The translations under genes were made by a program, and so were the position numbers. DNA of 64,000 nucleotides, taken from NCBI RefSeq assembly GCF_006385685.1, contig NZ_VFRP01000002.1:62001-126000 (forward strand), in the 5' to 3' direction. The notes beneath the pieces are model-generated. The model was not told the origin of the DNA. It searched no databases and saw only the letters and a list, made by a program, of their open reading frames with translations. Positions 26,878 to 35,561 of the stretch are shown here, one piece after another. Source of the stretch: Amaricoccus solimangrovi (GTDB taxonomy: Bacteria > Pseudomonadota > Alphaproteobacteria > Rhodobacterales > Rhodobacteraceae). The number at the start of each line of letters is the position of its first letter. The first letter of the stretch is position 1.

Positions 26878-27518
26878 GCGGCCGCTCCTTCTTGCACGTC
26901 TACCACAAATCGCGCCAGATCGCGGACCGAACCCCGGACGGCCACCTCCCTGATACGATCCGGATTCTTCCTGCCCCGACCGGTTCGCCAAACGCTGAAA
27001 TCGGTCTGCGGAAGCGGCGCGAAAGTCGATAATCCGCGTCTGGCGGCGGCGTAGTTCGTGTTACCCGAATTGATAGGCGCGATTTCCATCTGCCTGCCGT
27101 AAGCCTCTGCCAGAGCGCGGGTGTCGACCACGATCACGCTTTTCGGGCGCTTCTCATTCAGCCGGGCGCCTCGCAGCGCTTCCAGAGGCTTCCGGTCAGT
27201 GAAGAAGAACACTCTTTGATTGAGCATGCGGAGCCACTCCGGCGGTGTGAGTCCGTCATCCAGCACCCTGGCCAGCTTGGGCTCGCTAAGCGGTGCATTG
27301 TCATTGATGACGATCCGGCCGAACCGGGGATGCGAGAGCGGGACCGGGGAAGGGCGCCGCCTTGACAGCAGGGCGTCGCGATCTTCCGGCGGCACCTCCC
27401 ACTGATCCACGATGTCCGCAGAGCAAAGCAGTCCACGCTCCAGCACGGAGGGGACAGCTTCCACCCCCGTGACGTGGAACAGATGGGGGTGCCTTTGCGC
27501 GAGTTGATCGGGTGTCAT
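26874..27518 (-). CDS. DUF7002-like protein inserted in the sugar transporter operon
   Basis: A 214-residue soluble protein of unknown function. It opens MTPDQLAQRHPHLFHVTGVE and carries a pattern I associate with DUF7002: LFH...VPSVLERGLLCSADI, INDNAPLSEPKLARVLDDGL, PPEWLRMLNQRVFFF, then VIVVDTRALAEAY, IAPINSGNT and RRGLSTFAPL. The layout H...GLL...RVFFF...NSG is reminiscent of ADP-ribosyltransferase-like folds such as DarT, but no catalytic residue can be assigned. Base composition is lower than in its neighbours (27061-27120 is 58% G+C by count against about 70%), which suggests acquisition. It has no role expected in sugar uptake yet overlaps the permease start by 4 bases. Confidence 0.72.
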   Translation of the reverse strand: MTPDQLAQRHPHLFHVTGVEAVPSVLERGLLCSADIVDQWEVPPEDRDALLSRRRPSPVPLSHPRFGRIVINDNAPLSEPKLARVLDDGLTPPEWLRMLNQRVFFFTDRKPLEALRGARLNEKRPKSVIVVDTRALAEAYGRQMEIAPINSGNTNYAAARRGLSTFAPLPQTDFSVWRTGRGRKNPDRIREVAVRGSVRDLARFVVDVQEGAAA

Positions 27519-27524
27519 CGGAGC

Positions 27525-27878
27525 TCAGGACGCCGCCGCGTGGTGCGCCTTGCTGTCCGCCGGCGCCTCGGCGCGATCGGTCATGCCGTAATCGCGCAGG
27601 ACCGAGGCGACGCGCAGGCGGTAGTCGGCGAACCAGGCGCGACGCCCGGTCTCCTGCGCGGCGCGGTGGGAGGGCAGGCGGCGCCACGCGTCGAGCGCGG
27701 CCTCGTCACGGAAGATCGAGAGCGAGAGGAGCTTGCCCGGATTGGTCAGGCTCTCGAAGCGTTCGACCGAGACGAAGCCATCGATCCGCTCGAGATCGGC
27801 GCGAAGCCGCGCGGCGAGGGCGAGGTAGTCCTCGCGGCAACCCTCCGCGGGCCAGACTTCGAAGATGACGGCGATCAT
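27525..27878 (-). CDS. Antibiotic biosynthesis monooxygenase (ABM) domain protein
   Basis: A 117-residue single-domain protein with the dimeric ferredoxin-like ABM fold: IAVIFEVWPAEG as first strand, YLALAARLRADLERIDGFVS as the helix, LSLSIFRDEAALDAWRR, and HRAAQETGRRAWFADYRLRV. Some family members are monooxygenases or haem-degrading enzymes; many are uncharacterised, so the name describes the fold only. It lies 61 bases after the binding-protein gene and 6 bases before the DUF7002-like gene. Confidence 0.85.
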   Translation of the reverse strand: MIAVIFEVWPAEGCREDYLALAARLRADLERIDGFVSVERFESLTNPGKLLSLSIFRDEAALDAWRRLPSHRAAQETGRRAWFADYRLRVASVLRDYGMTDRAEAPADSKAHHAAAS

Positions 27879-27901
27879 GCGCGGCCTCCCGTCGCTCGCG
27901 A

Positions 27902-27934
27902 GGGGGGCGGATCCGGCCCGGACCCGCGCCCCCC
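27902..27934 (-). terminator. Intra-operon hairpin after the sugar-binding protein gene
   Basis: On the minus strand GGGGGGCGCGGGTCCGG pairs with CCGGATCCGCCCCCC, apart from a two-base bulge, starting six bases after the binding-protein stop. Such stem-loops between binding protein and permease genes commonly protect the upstream mRNA and lower expression of the membrane genes. There is no T run. Confidence 0.5.
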
Positions 27935-27939
27935 GGGGG

Positions 27940-29229
27940 TCAGTTGCCCTGCTGCGGGGCGTACCAGGAGGCGAGGCCCTCCTGCAGGCGCGCCGCCGCT
28001 TCCTCCGGCGTCTCGGTGCCCCGGATGACGTTGGCCGAGGCGGTCCAGGTCTCGTTCTCGAGATTGGGCGTGCCGCGCGAGAGGATCTGGTAGGTGGAGC
28101 GGATCGTCGACTGGCAGGTCTCGCGCCAGCTCACGAACTCCTTGGCGAGGTCGTTGTCGAGCTCGACCGGCGCGGTCGCGAGCGAGAAGAAGCCGGGCAG
28201 GGCGTTCGAATAGATCGTCGCGAATTCGGGCGAGGCGACCCAGGCGAGGAAGGCCTTCGCCGCCTCCGGATGCGCGGTCTTGGCGTTCATGCCCATCGCG
28301 ATGTCGACATGGTCGGAGATGTAGCAGGTATCGCCCTCCGCGGGCAGCGGCGGCGGGAAGGCGCCGAGGTCGAAGGCCGCCTGTTCGCCGAAGCCCGCGA
28401 TCTCCCAGGAACCGGCGGGATAGATCGCCGCGCGGCCGAGGGTGAAGAGGTTCTGGCTGTCGGGATAGGTCTGCGCCTCGAAACCGTCGCCGAGATAGGG
28501 TTTCCACTTCGCGATCTCGCGGAAGGGCTGGACCCAGTCGTCGTCGGTGAGCTTCTGCGTGCCCGCGATCAGCGCGAGCCGCCCCTCCTCGCCGTGCCAG
28601 TAGTTGGGCCCGATGTTCTGGTAGCCCATCGTCGCGGCTTCCCACTGGTCGTTGGTGCCCATCGCCATCGGGATGTAGGTGCCGTCGGCCTTGATCTTGT
28701 CGAGCACCGCGAAGAACTCCGCCTCGGTCCTCGGCGGGGTGAGGCCCAGTTCCGCGAAGGCGTCCCTGTTGTAGATGAAGCCGTGGATCACGCTCGCGAT
28801 CGGCACGCAGAAGGTCTGCGAGCCGTCGTCGGTCGACCAGCCGGCCTTCGCGACCGGGCCGAAGTTCTCCATCTCCGGCATCGCGGTCAGATCGGTGATC
28901 TGGCCCTTCTCGAAGAGCTGGAGCGAGGCGTCGAAGGGGCGGCAGGTGATGAGGTCGCCCGCCGTTCCGGCGTCGAGCTTCGCGTTGAGCGCGGCGTTGT
29001 ACTCGGTCGGGGCGGTCGGGTTGAACCTGAGCCTGATCCCCGGGTGGCTCGCCTCGAATTCCGGGATGATCTTGTCCTGCCAGATCGTGAGGTCGTCGTT
29101 GCGCCAGCTCTCGATCGTCAGCGTCACGTCCTCCGCCGAGGCGGCGGAGCCCGCGGCCACCAGCAGGCCGAGCGCGCCCAGGGTCCGGATCGGCACGGCG
29201 AAAGAGCCGTCGAAGGCGTTGAAAGTCAT
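27940..29229 (-). CDS. Extracellular sugar-binding protein of the ABC importer
   Basis: Periplasmic solute-binding protein of the CUT1 class, 429 residues. The N-terminus has a signal peptide with the hydrophobic run LGALGLLVAAGSAASA cut near residue 32, followed by EDVTLTIESWRNDDLTIWQ. The family region NAKLDAGTAGDLITCRPFDA and the central IYPAGSWEIAGFGEQ lobe-two motif are present. It heads the importer operon and faces the GlcNAc-catabolic genes across 228 bases, so N-acetylglucosamine or a chitooligosaccharide is the likely cargo by context, not by sequence. Confidence 0.92.
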   Translation of the reverse strand: MTFNAFDGSFAVPIRTLGALGLLVAAGSAASAEDVTLTIESWRNDDLTIWQDKIIPEFEASHPGIRLRFNPTAPTEYNAALNAKLDAGTAGDLITCRPFDASLQLFEKGQITDLTAMPEMENFGPVAKAGWSTDDGSQTFCVPIASVIHGFIYNRDAFAELGLTPPRTEAEFFAVLDKIKADGTYIPMAMGTNDQWEAATMGYQNIGPNYWHGEEGRLALIAGTQKLTDDDWVQPFREIAKWKPYLGDGFEAQTYPDSQNLFTLGRAAIYPAGSWEIAGFGEQAAFDLGAFPPPLPAEGDTCYISDHVDIAMGMNAKTAHPEAAKAFLAWVASPEFATIYSNALPGFFSLATAPVELDNDLAKEFVSWRETCQSTIRSTYQILSRGTPNLENETWTASANVIRGTETPEEAAARLQEGLASWYAPQQGN

Positions 29230-29374
29230 CGTTTCCTCTCCGTTTCTGGGCCTCTGGCCGCCGGACGTTCCGCGCGCGCCCGGGCGGCGGACGGAGCGGG
29301 AAAAGGTCGCGGATCGCGCGGCGCGGATGTCATGGCGTCTCCCCTGGCAGGGCGATGATGCCGAACGGCGATCG

Positions 29375-29388
29375 ATTGTCCAGACGAT
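29375..29388. promoter_or_regulatory. Candidate GntR/HutC-type operator in the amino-sugar divergent promoter region
   Basis: The imperfect palindrome ATTGTCCAGACGAT contains GTC-N2-GAC flanked by AT, close to the GTCTAGAC core of DasR/NagQ/NagR operators for amino-sugar genes. A related half-site, GTCTGGTAAAT, follows at about 29416. Position between the importer and kinase-deaminase-deacetylase operons fits shared control. No GntR regulator gene is in the window. Confidence 0.45.
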
Positions 29389-29457
29389 TCCAGTTGCTTG
29401 GCGCGGCGCGCGCGCGTCTGGTAAATCGGGAGGGGATCGTTCGCGCGGGGAGTGGCG

Positions 29458-30309
29458 ATGGAGTTGTTTCTCGGGGTCGATGGCGGCGGCACGAACTGCC
29501 GCGCCGCCATCGCCGATCAGGGCGGAATGGTCCTCGGCCTCGGCGAGGCCGGGTCAGCCAACATCATGACGGATCCGGAGGTCTCGCGGCGCAACATCCT
29601 GGCCGCGGCCGAGGCGGCGCTGCGCGCCACCGGGCTCGGCGCGGGGTTCGGCGATCTCGCCGCCGTGCTCGGCCTCGCCGGCGCCAATGTCGCGGCCGCC
29701 GCGCGGCGGATGGAGCGCGACCTGCCCTTCGCCCGGGTGCGGCTCGAGAGCGACGTCACGATCGCGGTCAAGGGCGCGCTCGGCGCCGAGGACGGGATCG
29801 TCGCGGTGCTCGGCACCGGCTCGATCTTCGCGGCCCAGCGCGAGGGGATGGTGCGCAAGGTCGGCGGCTGGGGCTTCCGGCTCTCCGATCTCGGCGGCGG
29901 CGCGCGGCTGGGGCAGGCGATCCTCGAGGCGGCGCTGCTCGCCCATGACGGGCTGCGCCCGCGCTCCGGTCTGCTCGACGCGCTCGTCGTCGAGGCGAAG
30001 GGGCCGGAAGGGCTGGTCACCTTCGCCCATGGCGCGACGCCGCGCGATTTCGCGGCCCTGGTGCCGCGCATCTTCGCCGCCGCCGCGCTCGGCGACGCCG
30101 CGGCGATCGACGTGATCGCGAAGGCGCGGGGCGACATCGTCGCGGCGATCGACCTGCTCTCCGCCGAGGAACCGCTCCCGATCTGCTTCGTCGGCGGCGT
30201 CGGCCGGCTCTTCGAGGAGCAGCTTGCCCGGCGCTACAGCGAACGGATCCGGGCGCCGAAGGGCTCCGCGCTCGACGGGGCGCTCGCGATGGCGCGGGGG
30301 GTGGCATGA
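29458..30309 (+). CDS. BadF/BadG-type N-acetylglucosamine kinase
   Basis: ATP-dependent sugar kinase of the ASKHA fold, 283 residues. The phosphate-1 motif LGVDGGGTNCRAAIAD is at the N-terminus; AVLGTGSIFAAQRE forms phosphate-2, and GGWGFRLSDLGGGARLG is typical of BadF-type GlcNAc kinases. CFVGGVGRLFEE and the final ALDGALAMARGVA complete the adenosine site. The ATG at 29458 has GGGGAG six bases upstream; a GTG six bases earlier is also in frame. The stop overlaps the next start by 4 bases (ATGA). Product GlcNAc-6-P would feed NagA two genes downstream. Confidence 0.88.
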   Translation: MELFLGVDGGGTNCRAAIADQGGMVLGLGEAGSANIMTDPEVSRRNILAAAEAALRATGLGAGFGDLAAVLGLAGANVAAAARRMERDLPFARVRLESDVTIAVKGALGAEDGIVAVLGTGSIFAAQREGMVRKVGGWGFRLSDLGGGARLGQAILEAALLAHDGLRPRSGLLDALVVEAKGPEGLVTFAHGATPRDFAALVPRIFAAAALGDAAAIDVIAKARGDIVAAIDLLSAEEPLPICFVGGVGRLFEEQLARRYSERIRAPKGSALDGALAMARGVA

Positions 30310-31340
30310 GCGGGGAGGCCGCGAGCTTCATGCGCTCGGAGATCCTCGAGATCCCGGAGGCGGCGGCGCGCTTCCTCGATGGCGCGCGGGGCGAGCTTCG
30401 CGCCGCCTCTGCCGCGCTGACCGACCGGAACCCGGATCTCTTCGTCACCGTGGCACGCGGATCCTCGGATCACGCGGCCACCTATTTCAAATACGCGGCC
30501 GAGCTCGGCGCGGGCCTGCCCGTCGCCTCGGTCGGCCCATCGGTCGCCTCGATCTATCATCGCCGGCTCCGGCTCGGCCGGGCGGCGGCGATCGGGATCT
30601 CGCAATCGGGCCAGAGCGCGGACATCGTCGAGATGATGCGCTCGGCGGCCGCGGGCGGCGCGCTGACGCTCGCGATCACGAATTTCGCCGAATCCCCGGT
30701 CGGGCGCGCGGTCGATCACACGCTCGCGCTCCGCGTCGGGGCGGAGCGGAGCGTCGCGGCGACGAAGACCTTCGTCGTCTCGGTGCTCGCGGGGCTCGCG
30801 CTGCTCGCGGAATGGCAGGGCGACGGCGCGCTCGCCCGCGCGGTGGCGGCGGCGCCGGAGGCCTTCGCCCGCGCGCTCGACTGCGACTGGGGGCCGCTCG
30901 CCGACCGGCTCGCGGAGGCCGATTCGCTCTTCGTGCTCGGCCGGGGGCCGGGCTTCGCGATCGCGAGCGAGATCGCGCTCAAGTTCAAGGAGACCTGCGG
31001 CGTCCATGCCGAGAGCTACAGCGCGGCGGAGGTGATGCATGGCCCCGCGGCGCTGGTCCGGGCGCGGTTTCCGATCCTCGCGCTCGGGGTCGAGGACGAG
31101 GCGCTGCCCCAGGTGGTCGGGACGGCGGAGCGGCTGGCGGGCCAGGGGGCGGATGTCTACCTGACCGGCGGCGCCGCGGCCGGGGCGGTGACGCTGCCGG
31201 GCGTCGGGGGGCTGCACCGGCGCCTCGCGCCGCTCGCGCTCATCGTCTCCTTCTACGTCTTCGTCGAGGCGCTGGCCCGGCGGCGGGGGCTCGATCCCGA
31301 CGAGCCGCCGAACCTGCGCAAGGTCACCTCGACGCTATGA
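30306..31340 (+). CDS. SIS-domain protein, NagB-II type glucosamine-6-phosphate deaminase
   Basis: Isomerase/deaminase of 344 residues built of two SIS domains, related to the isomerase half of GlmS. The first domain shows FVTVARGSSDHAATYFKYAA and IGISQSGQSADIVEMMR near residues 40-105; the second has FVLGRGPGFAIASEIALKFK, CGVHAESYSAAEVMHGP and a C-terminal ARRRGLDPDEPPNLRKVTST like GlmS (xxxLAKSVTVE position). No glutamine amidotransferase domain is present, so it should deaminate glucosamine-6-P rather than synthesise it. The genes on both sides support that reading. Confidence 0.87.
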   Translation: MSGEAASFMRSEILEIPEAAARFLDGARGELRAASAALTDRNPDLFVTVARGSSDHAATYFKYAAELGAGLPVASVGPSVASIYHRRLRLGRAAAIGISQSGQSADIVEMMRSAAAGGALTLAITNFAESPVGRAVDHTLALRVGAERSVAATKTFVVSVLAGLALLAEWQGDGALARAVAAAPEAFARALDCDWGPLADRLAEADSLFVLGRGPGFAIASEIALKFKETCGVHAESYSAAEVMHGPAALVRARFPILALGVEDEALPQVVGTAERLAGQGADVYLTGGAAAGAVTLPGVGGLHRRLAPLALIVSFYVFVEALARRRGLDPDEPPNLRKVTSTL

Positions 31341-32503
31341 GCGGGGCGGGATCCTTCGCCCTCAGGGGCGCGCGTCTCTTCGACGGGACCGGTTTTTGCG
31401 AGGGCATGGCGCTGATCGTCGAGGGCGGCGAGATCGCGGCGCTCGTCCCGGAGGCGGGCCTTGGCGCGATGGCGGCGGAGGATCTCGGCGGCGGGATCCT
31501 CGCGCCGGGTTTCGTCGATCTTCAGGTGAACGGCGGGGCCGGGCGGATGCTCGGCGCCGATCCCGGCGTGGCGGAGATCGCGGCGATCTGCGCCGCCCAC
31601 GCGGGGCTCGGCGCGACCGGGATCCTGCCAACGCTGATCACGGATACCCCCGGTATCACCCGCGCGGTGGTCGAGGCGGGGATCGCCGCGGCCGGCCGCG
31701 TGCCGGGTTTCCTCGGCCTGCATCTCGAAGGGCCGCATCTCGACCCGAGGCGGCACGGCGCGCATGATCCCGCGCTGATCCGTCCGATGGAGGAGGCCGA
31801 TCTCGCGCTGCTCACCGAGGCGGCGCGGCGCCTTCCCGCGCTTCTGGTGACGCTCGCCCCCGAAAGCGCGACGGAGACGCAGATCGCGGCGCTGGCGGGG
31901 GCGGGGGCGGTGGTGAGCCTCGGCCACAGCGATACCGGCGCGGCGGCGGCGCGGGCGGCCTTCGCGGCGGGCGCGCGGGCGGTCACGCATCTCTTCAACG
32001 CGATGAGCCCGCTCGGCCATCGCGAGCCCGGGCTGGTCGGCGCGGCGTTGAGCACGCCCGGCATCGGGGTCGGGCTGATCGCGGACGGGATCCACGTGGC
32101 GCCCGAGGTGATCGGGATCGCGCTCCGCGCCGGCGGGACGGAGCGCGTCTTTCTCGTCAGCGACGCGATGGCGGTGGCGGGGACCGGTCTCGACGAATTC
32201 ACGCTGCGCGGCCGGAAGATCCTCCGGCGCGAAGGGCGGCTGACGCTCGCCGACGGCACGCTCGCGGGGGCCGATATCGACATCCCCGGCGCGCTCCGCG
32301 TCCTCCGCGGCGTCGGCGTCGCGCCGGAACGGGCGCTCGCGATGGCGACGGCCAATCCGGCGGGGCTGATCGGGGCGCGGAGCCGCGGGCGGCTCGCGCC
32401 CGGGGGCGCCGCCGATCTGGTGCATCTCGACGCGGATTTCCGCGCGCGCCGGGTCTGGCAGGGCGGCGCGGAACTCCCGCGGGAGGGGGCGGCTTCGCCC
32501 TGA
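31337..32503 (+). CDS. nagA: N-acetylglucosamine-6-phosphate deacetylase
   Basis: Amidohydrolase that removes acetate from GlcNAc-6-P. The 388-residue protein has the conserved APGFVDLQVNGGAG near residue 55, the metal-site Glu in GLHLEGPHLDP, VVSLGHSDTGAAAA with His, and VTHLFNAMSPLGHREPGLVG. The catalytic Asp is in VFLVSDAMAVAGTG, and the C-terminus has ATANPAGLIGARSRGRLAPG. Its ATG overlaps the SIS gene stop by 4 bases, completing a kinase-deaminase-deacetylase operon. Confidence 0.95.
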   Translation: MSGAGSFALRGARLFDGTGFCEGMALIVEGGEIAALVPEAGLGAMAAEDLGGGILAPGFVDLQVNGGAGRMLGADPGVAEIAAICAAHAGLGATGILPTLITDTPGITRAVVEAGIAAAGRVPGFLGLHLEGPHLDPRRHGAHDPALIRPMEEADLALLTEAARRLPALLVTLAPESATETQIAALAGAGAVVSLGHSDTGAAAARAAFAAGARAVTHLFNAMSPLGHREPGLVGAALSTPGIGVGLIADGIHVAPEVIGIALRAGGTERVFLVSDAMAVAGTGLDEFTLRGRKILRREGRLTLADGTLAGADIDIPGALRVLRGVGVAPERALAMATANPAGLIGARSRGRLAPGGAADLVHLDADFRARRVWQGGAELPREGAASP

Positions 32504-32542
32504 CCGGCCTCCGCCGGCCCCGCGCTCCGCCCCGTGACCGGC

Positions 32543-32827
32543 TCAGGCGATCACGCGGAAGTCGTATTCGGTATCGGCCGGATCGGCGGCTTCGGTCGTG
32601 ACGCGGTCGACGCGGGCGGCGGGCGGGCCTTCCCTCAGCCGGTCCAGCATCGCATTGACCGCCTCGTCCGTCCCGGTGAAGACCGCGCGCACCGAGCCGT
32701 CGGGGTCGTTCCCGACCCAGCCGGTCAGCCCCAGCCCGCGCGCCACCCGCTCGGTCCAGGCGCGGAAGCCAACGCCCTGCACCTTGCCGATCACGTGCAC
32801 GGTCACTGACACAGGTTTCGTCTCCAT
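32543..32827 (-). CDS. acyP: Acylphosphatase
   Basis: Small enzyme that hydrolyses acyl phosphates, 94 residues. The phosphate loop with the catalytic Arg is GKVQGVGFRAWTERVA near residues 14-29, and the catalytic Asn is in GWVGNDPDGSVRAVF near 40. The ATG at 32827 follows AAGGGAG; the open frame upstream is an antisense continuation. It lies downstream of rimO on the same strand with 80 bases between. Confidence 0.95.
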   Translation of the reverse strand: METKPVSVTVHVIGKVQGVGFRAWTERVARGLGLTGWVGNDPDGSVRAVFTGTDEAVNAMLDRLREGPPAARVDRVTTEAADPADTEYDFRVIA

Positions 32828-32907
32828 CTCGATCTCCCTTGGATCCTCGCCGGAAATGGTGGCGCGACGCGGCGAATTGGCAACGGAAAAGGCGCGGGGC
32901 CGCGGTC

Positions 32908-34290
32908 TCAGACCGGGCGGCCCCAGAGATCGTAATCCGCCGCCTCCTCGACCTCGACGGTCAGGATGTCGCCGGGGGCGAGCCCCTCGAATTCCGCGTC
33001 GATGAAGAGGTTGCCGTCGATCTCCGGCGCGTCCGCCCAGGTGCGGCAGGTCGCGCCTTCCGCGTCGACCGCGTCGACGATCACCTCGACACGGGTGCCG
33101 ACCTTCGCCTCCATCTTCCCGGCGCTGATCGCCTGGGCGGTTTCCATGAACCGCTCCCAGCGTTCCTGCTTCACCTCCTCGGGAACATGATCGGGCAGCG
33201 CGTTGGCCCGCGCGCCCTCGACATTCTCGTACTTGAAGCAGCCGACCCGGTCGAGCCGCGCCTCGTGGAGCCAGTCGAGGAGGTGCCGGAACTCCGCCTC
33301 GGTCTCGCCGGGATAGCCGACGATGAAGGTCGAGCGCAGCGTGATCTCCGGGCAATCGGCGCGCCAGCGCGCGATCTCGTCGAGCGTCCGCGCGCTCGCC
33401 GCCGGCCGCGCCATCCGGCGGAGCACGTCGGGATGGCTGTGCTGGAACGGGATGTCGAGATAGGGCAGCACCAGCCCCTCGGCCATCAGCGGGATGAGGT
33501 CGCGCACATGCGGATAGGGATAAACGTAATGGAGCCGCGTCCAGGCGCCGAGCCGTCCAAGTTCGCGTGCGAGATCGGTGATGTGGGAGCGGACCTCGCC
33601 CCCCTTCCACGGATGCGTGTCGTGCTTGCGGTCCAGGCCATAGGCCGAGGTGTCCTGGCTGATGACGAGAAGCTCGCGCACGCCCGCCTCGACGAGTTTC
33701 TCCGCCTCGCGCAGCACCGCGTGGGCGGGGCGCGAGACGAGGCGGCCGCGCATGTCGGGAATCACGCAGAATTTGCACTTGTGGTTACAGCCCTCGGCGA
33801 TCTTGAGGTAACTGTAGTGGCGCGGCGTCAGGTGCACGCCGGTCGCGGGCAGGAGGTCGATGAACGGGTTCGGCGCCGGCGGCGCCGCGTCGTGCACGGC
33901 GTCGAGCACCTGCTCGTACTGCTGCGGCCCGGTGACGGCGAGCACGGTCGGATGCGCCCCCCGGATGTAATCCTCGTTCGCGCCGAGGCAGCCGGTGACG
34001 ATGACCCGGCCGTTCTCGGAGAGCGCCTCCCCGATCGCCTCGAGGCTCTCGGCCTTGGCCGAGTCGAGGAAGCCGCAGGTGTTCACGATCACCGCGTCCG
34101 CGCCCTCGTAATCGGGCGAGATCGCATAGCCCTCGGCCCGGAGCCGGGTCAGGATCCGCTCGCTGTCGACGAGCGCCTTCGGGCAGCCGAGGCTGACCAT
34201 GCCGATCCGGGGCTGCCCGGGCCGGGCGGCTTCGGTGATGACGGGACGCGGCGCCCGGTCGGGCCGCAAGTCGGGCGGGTTGATGCTCAT
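32908..34290 (-). CDS. rimO: Ribosomal protein S12 methylthiotransferase
   Basis: Radical-SAM enzyme with two iron-sulfur clusters that methylthiolates an Asp of ribosomal protein S12. The UPF0004 N-terminal domain has [28 protein letters not shown] and VTGCLGA supplying the three auxiliary-cluster cysteines. The radical-SAM motif [11 protein letters not shown] is near residue 165, and a TRAM domain closes the protein ([10 protein letters not shown] onward). The KALVDSE signature separates RimO from MiaB. The start at 34290 ([11 protein letters not shown]) is chosen for its fit to relatives; length 460 is usual. Confidence 0.96.
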   Translation of the reverse strand: MSINPPDLRPDRAPRPVITEAARPGQPRIGMVSLGCPKALVDSERILTRLRAEGYAISPDYEGADAVIVNTCGFLDSAKAESLEAIGEALSENGRVIVTGCLGANEDYIRGAHPTVLAVTGPQQYEQVLDAVHDAAPPAPNPFIDLLPATGVHLTPRHYSYLKIAEGCNHKCKFCVIPDMRGRLVSRPAHAVLREAEKLVEAGVRELLVISQDTSAYGLDRKHDTHPWKGGEVRSHITDLARELGRLGAWTRLHYVYPYPHVRDLIPLMAEGLVLPYLDIPFQHSHPDVLRRMARPAASARTLDEIARWRADCPEITLRSTFIVGYPGETEAEFRHLLDWLHEARLDRVGCFKYENVEGARANALPDHVPEEVKQERWERFMETAQAISAGKMEAKVGTRVEVIVDAVDAEGATCRTWADAPEIDGNLFIDAEFEGLAPGDILTVEVEEAADYDLWGRPV

Positions 34291-34397
34291 GCCCGCGCCC
34301 ATACCCGATTCAGCGCGCGGTTTGAAGGCCGCGCGCACGGACCCCGCCCGCGTCGGCTCCCGGGCGCGGGAAGCCGGCGCGGGGATCGCGGGGGAGG

Positions 34398-34793
34398 TTA
34401 CTGCTCGCCGCCGTGCGTGTCGATATAGGCGACGACGGCGTGGCGGTCCTCTTCCTTCTTCAGACCCGCGAAGGCCATCTTGGTGCCCGGCACCATCGCC
34501 TTCGGGTTCTCGAGATAGGCGAAGAGCTTGTCGTTGTCCCAGACGAGCCCGTCCTCGCCCGCCTTCTTCATCGCGTCGGAATACTTGAAATCCTCGACGG
34601 TGCCGGCGGTGCGGCCGATGAGGCCGTTGAGCTCGGGCCCGACGCGATTCTCGGCGCCGTCGCCGATCATGTGGCACGCCGCGCAGCGCTTCCAGACCTT
34701 CTCGCCCTGCGCCGCGAGATCGTCCTGGGCGAGCGCGGGAACCGCGACGCAGCCGGCCGCGAGCGTGAGGGCGACGAGAATCTTGTTTCGCAT
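34398..34793 (-). CDS. Class I cytochrome c (c2/c550 type)
   Basis: Periplasmic monohaem electron carrier of 131 residues. The start [14 protein letters not shown] at 34793 gives a signal peptide cut after ALAQ near residue 22; the open frame extends further upstream without a signal. The haem-binding site is CAACH near residue 40, and the axial Met lies in [12 protein letters not shown] near residue 100. The region [20 protein letters not shown] is standard for the c2 family. A partner cannot be named from neighbours, which are unrelated (rimO, RidA-like). Confidence 0.94.
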   Translation of the reverse strand: MRNKILVALTLAAGCVAVPALAQDDLAAQGEKVWKRCAACHMIGDGAENRVGPELNGLIGRTAGTVEDFKYSDAMKKAGEDGLVWDNDKLFAYLENPKAMVPGTKMAFAGLKKEEDRHAVVAYIDTHGGEQ

Positions 34794-35059
34794 TTCCAAC
34801 CCAATCCAGATGGTTCTTCGTTCCGTTCCACGTCCGGCTTCCGGAGATCGGTCGGCCCTGGCGGAATCGGTCCGGATCATAGGGAGCGGCGCCCGGCCCG
34901 CAACCGTCCATAAGTCGCGAGGCGCGGCATCCCGCCGGAAAGGCGCGGGCCGAAGGGCCGGGGTGTCGCGAAATGCGCCGCTTTTCCGGCCCGGCGGGCG
35001 CTTGACCGGCGGCGGGCGGCGCGGGAAGGATGAGCCCGGACATCGCGGCGAGGAAGGCC

Positions 35060-35440
35060 ATGCGCAGACTGATCACGACCGGATCGCCCTTCGAGGCGGA
35101 ATTCGCCTACAGCCGCGCGGTGGTCCAGGGCGACTGGTGCTTCGTCGCCGGGACCACGGGCTACGACTACCGCTCGATGTCGATGCCCGAGGACGCGGGC
35201 GAGCAGGCGGCGAACGCGCTCGGCACGATCGCGGGCGCGCTCGAGGAAGCCGGCTTCGCGATGAAGGACGTGGTGCGCACGGTCATCTACCTCACCGATC
35301 CCGCCGATCATCCCGCGATCGGACCGGCGCTGCGCGCGGCGCTGGGGGAGGTCAGGCCGGCGAATTCCACCGTGGTGGCGGCGCTGATCCGGCCCGAGAT
35401 GAAGGTCGAGATCGAGGTCACCGCCTATCGCGGCGACTGA
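35060..35440 (+). CDS. RidA/YjgF-family protein
   Basis: Trimeric RidA-fold protein of 126 residues; family members deaminate reactive enamines and imines, though many paralogues have other roles. The sequence opens [20 protein letters not shown], then [37 protein letters not shown] and [20 protein letters not shown]. The canonical catalytic Arg region (SRPAR-type) is replaced by VRPANSTV, so it belongs to a divergent subgroup. The ATG at 35060 with AGGA upstream is preferred; an ATG at 35030 is possible. Confidence 0.88.
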   Translation: MRRLITTGSPFEAEFAYSRAVVQGDWCFVAGTTGYDYRSMSMPEDAGEQAANALGTIAGALEEAGFAMKDVVRTVIYLTDPADHPAIGPALRAALGEVRPANSTVVAALIRPEMKVEIEVTAYRGD

Positions 35441-35500
35441 GGCGCCGTGGCCGCGCGCCGCGGGACTCTCACGTTTTCGCGCGTGAATTGATCTCATGCG

Positions 35501-35529
35501 CTGACAAGCCGGTGCGCGGGGTGCATACC
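35501..35529 (+). promoter_or_regulatory. Possible sigma-70 promoter of the outer-membrane protein gene
   Basis: CTGACA (one mismatch to TTGACA) and CATACC are 17 bases apart, ending about 30 bases before the start of the beta-barrel gene. The -10 match is weak (three of six), so this is tentative. Confidence 0.3.
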
Positions 35530-35561
35530 TCGATGACGACAGTTCGATTCGGAGGCGACGG

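Noticed and set aside
32543-33778. A long frame fused upstream of acylphosphatase, suggesting a fusion protein
   Set aside because: The upstream part is rimO read in the wrong frame; acylphosphatase has its own ATG and ribosome-binding site at 32827.
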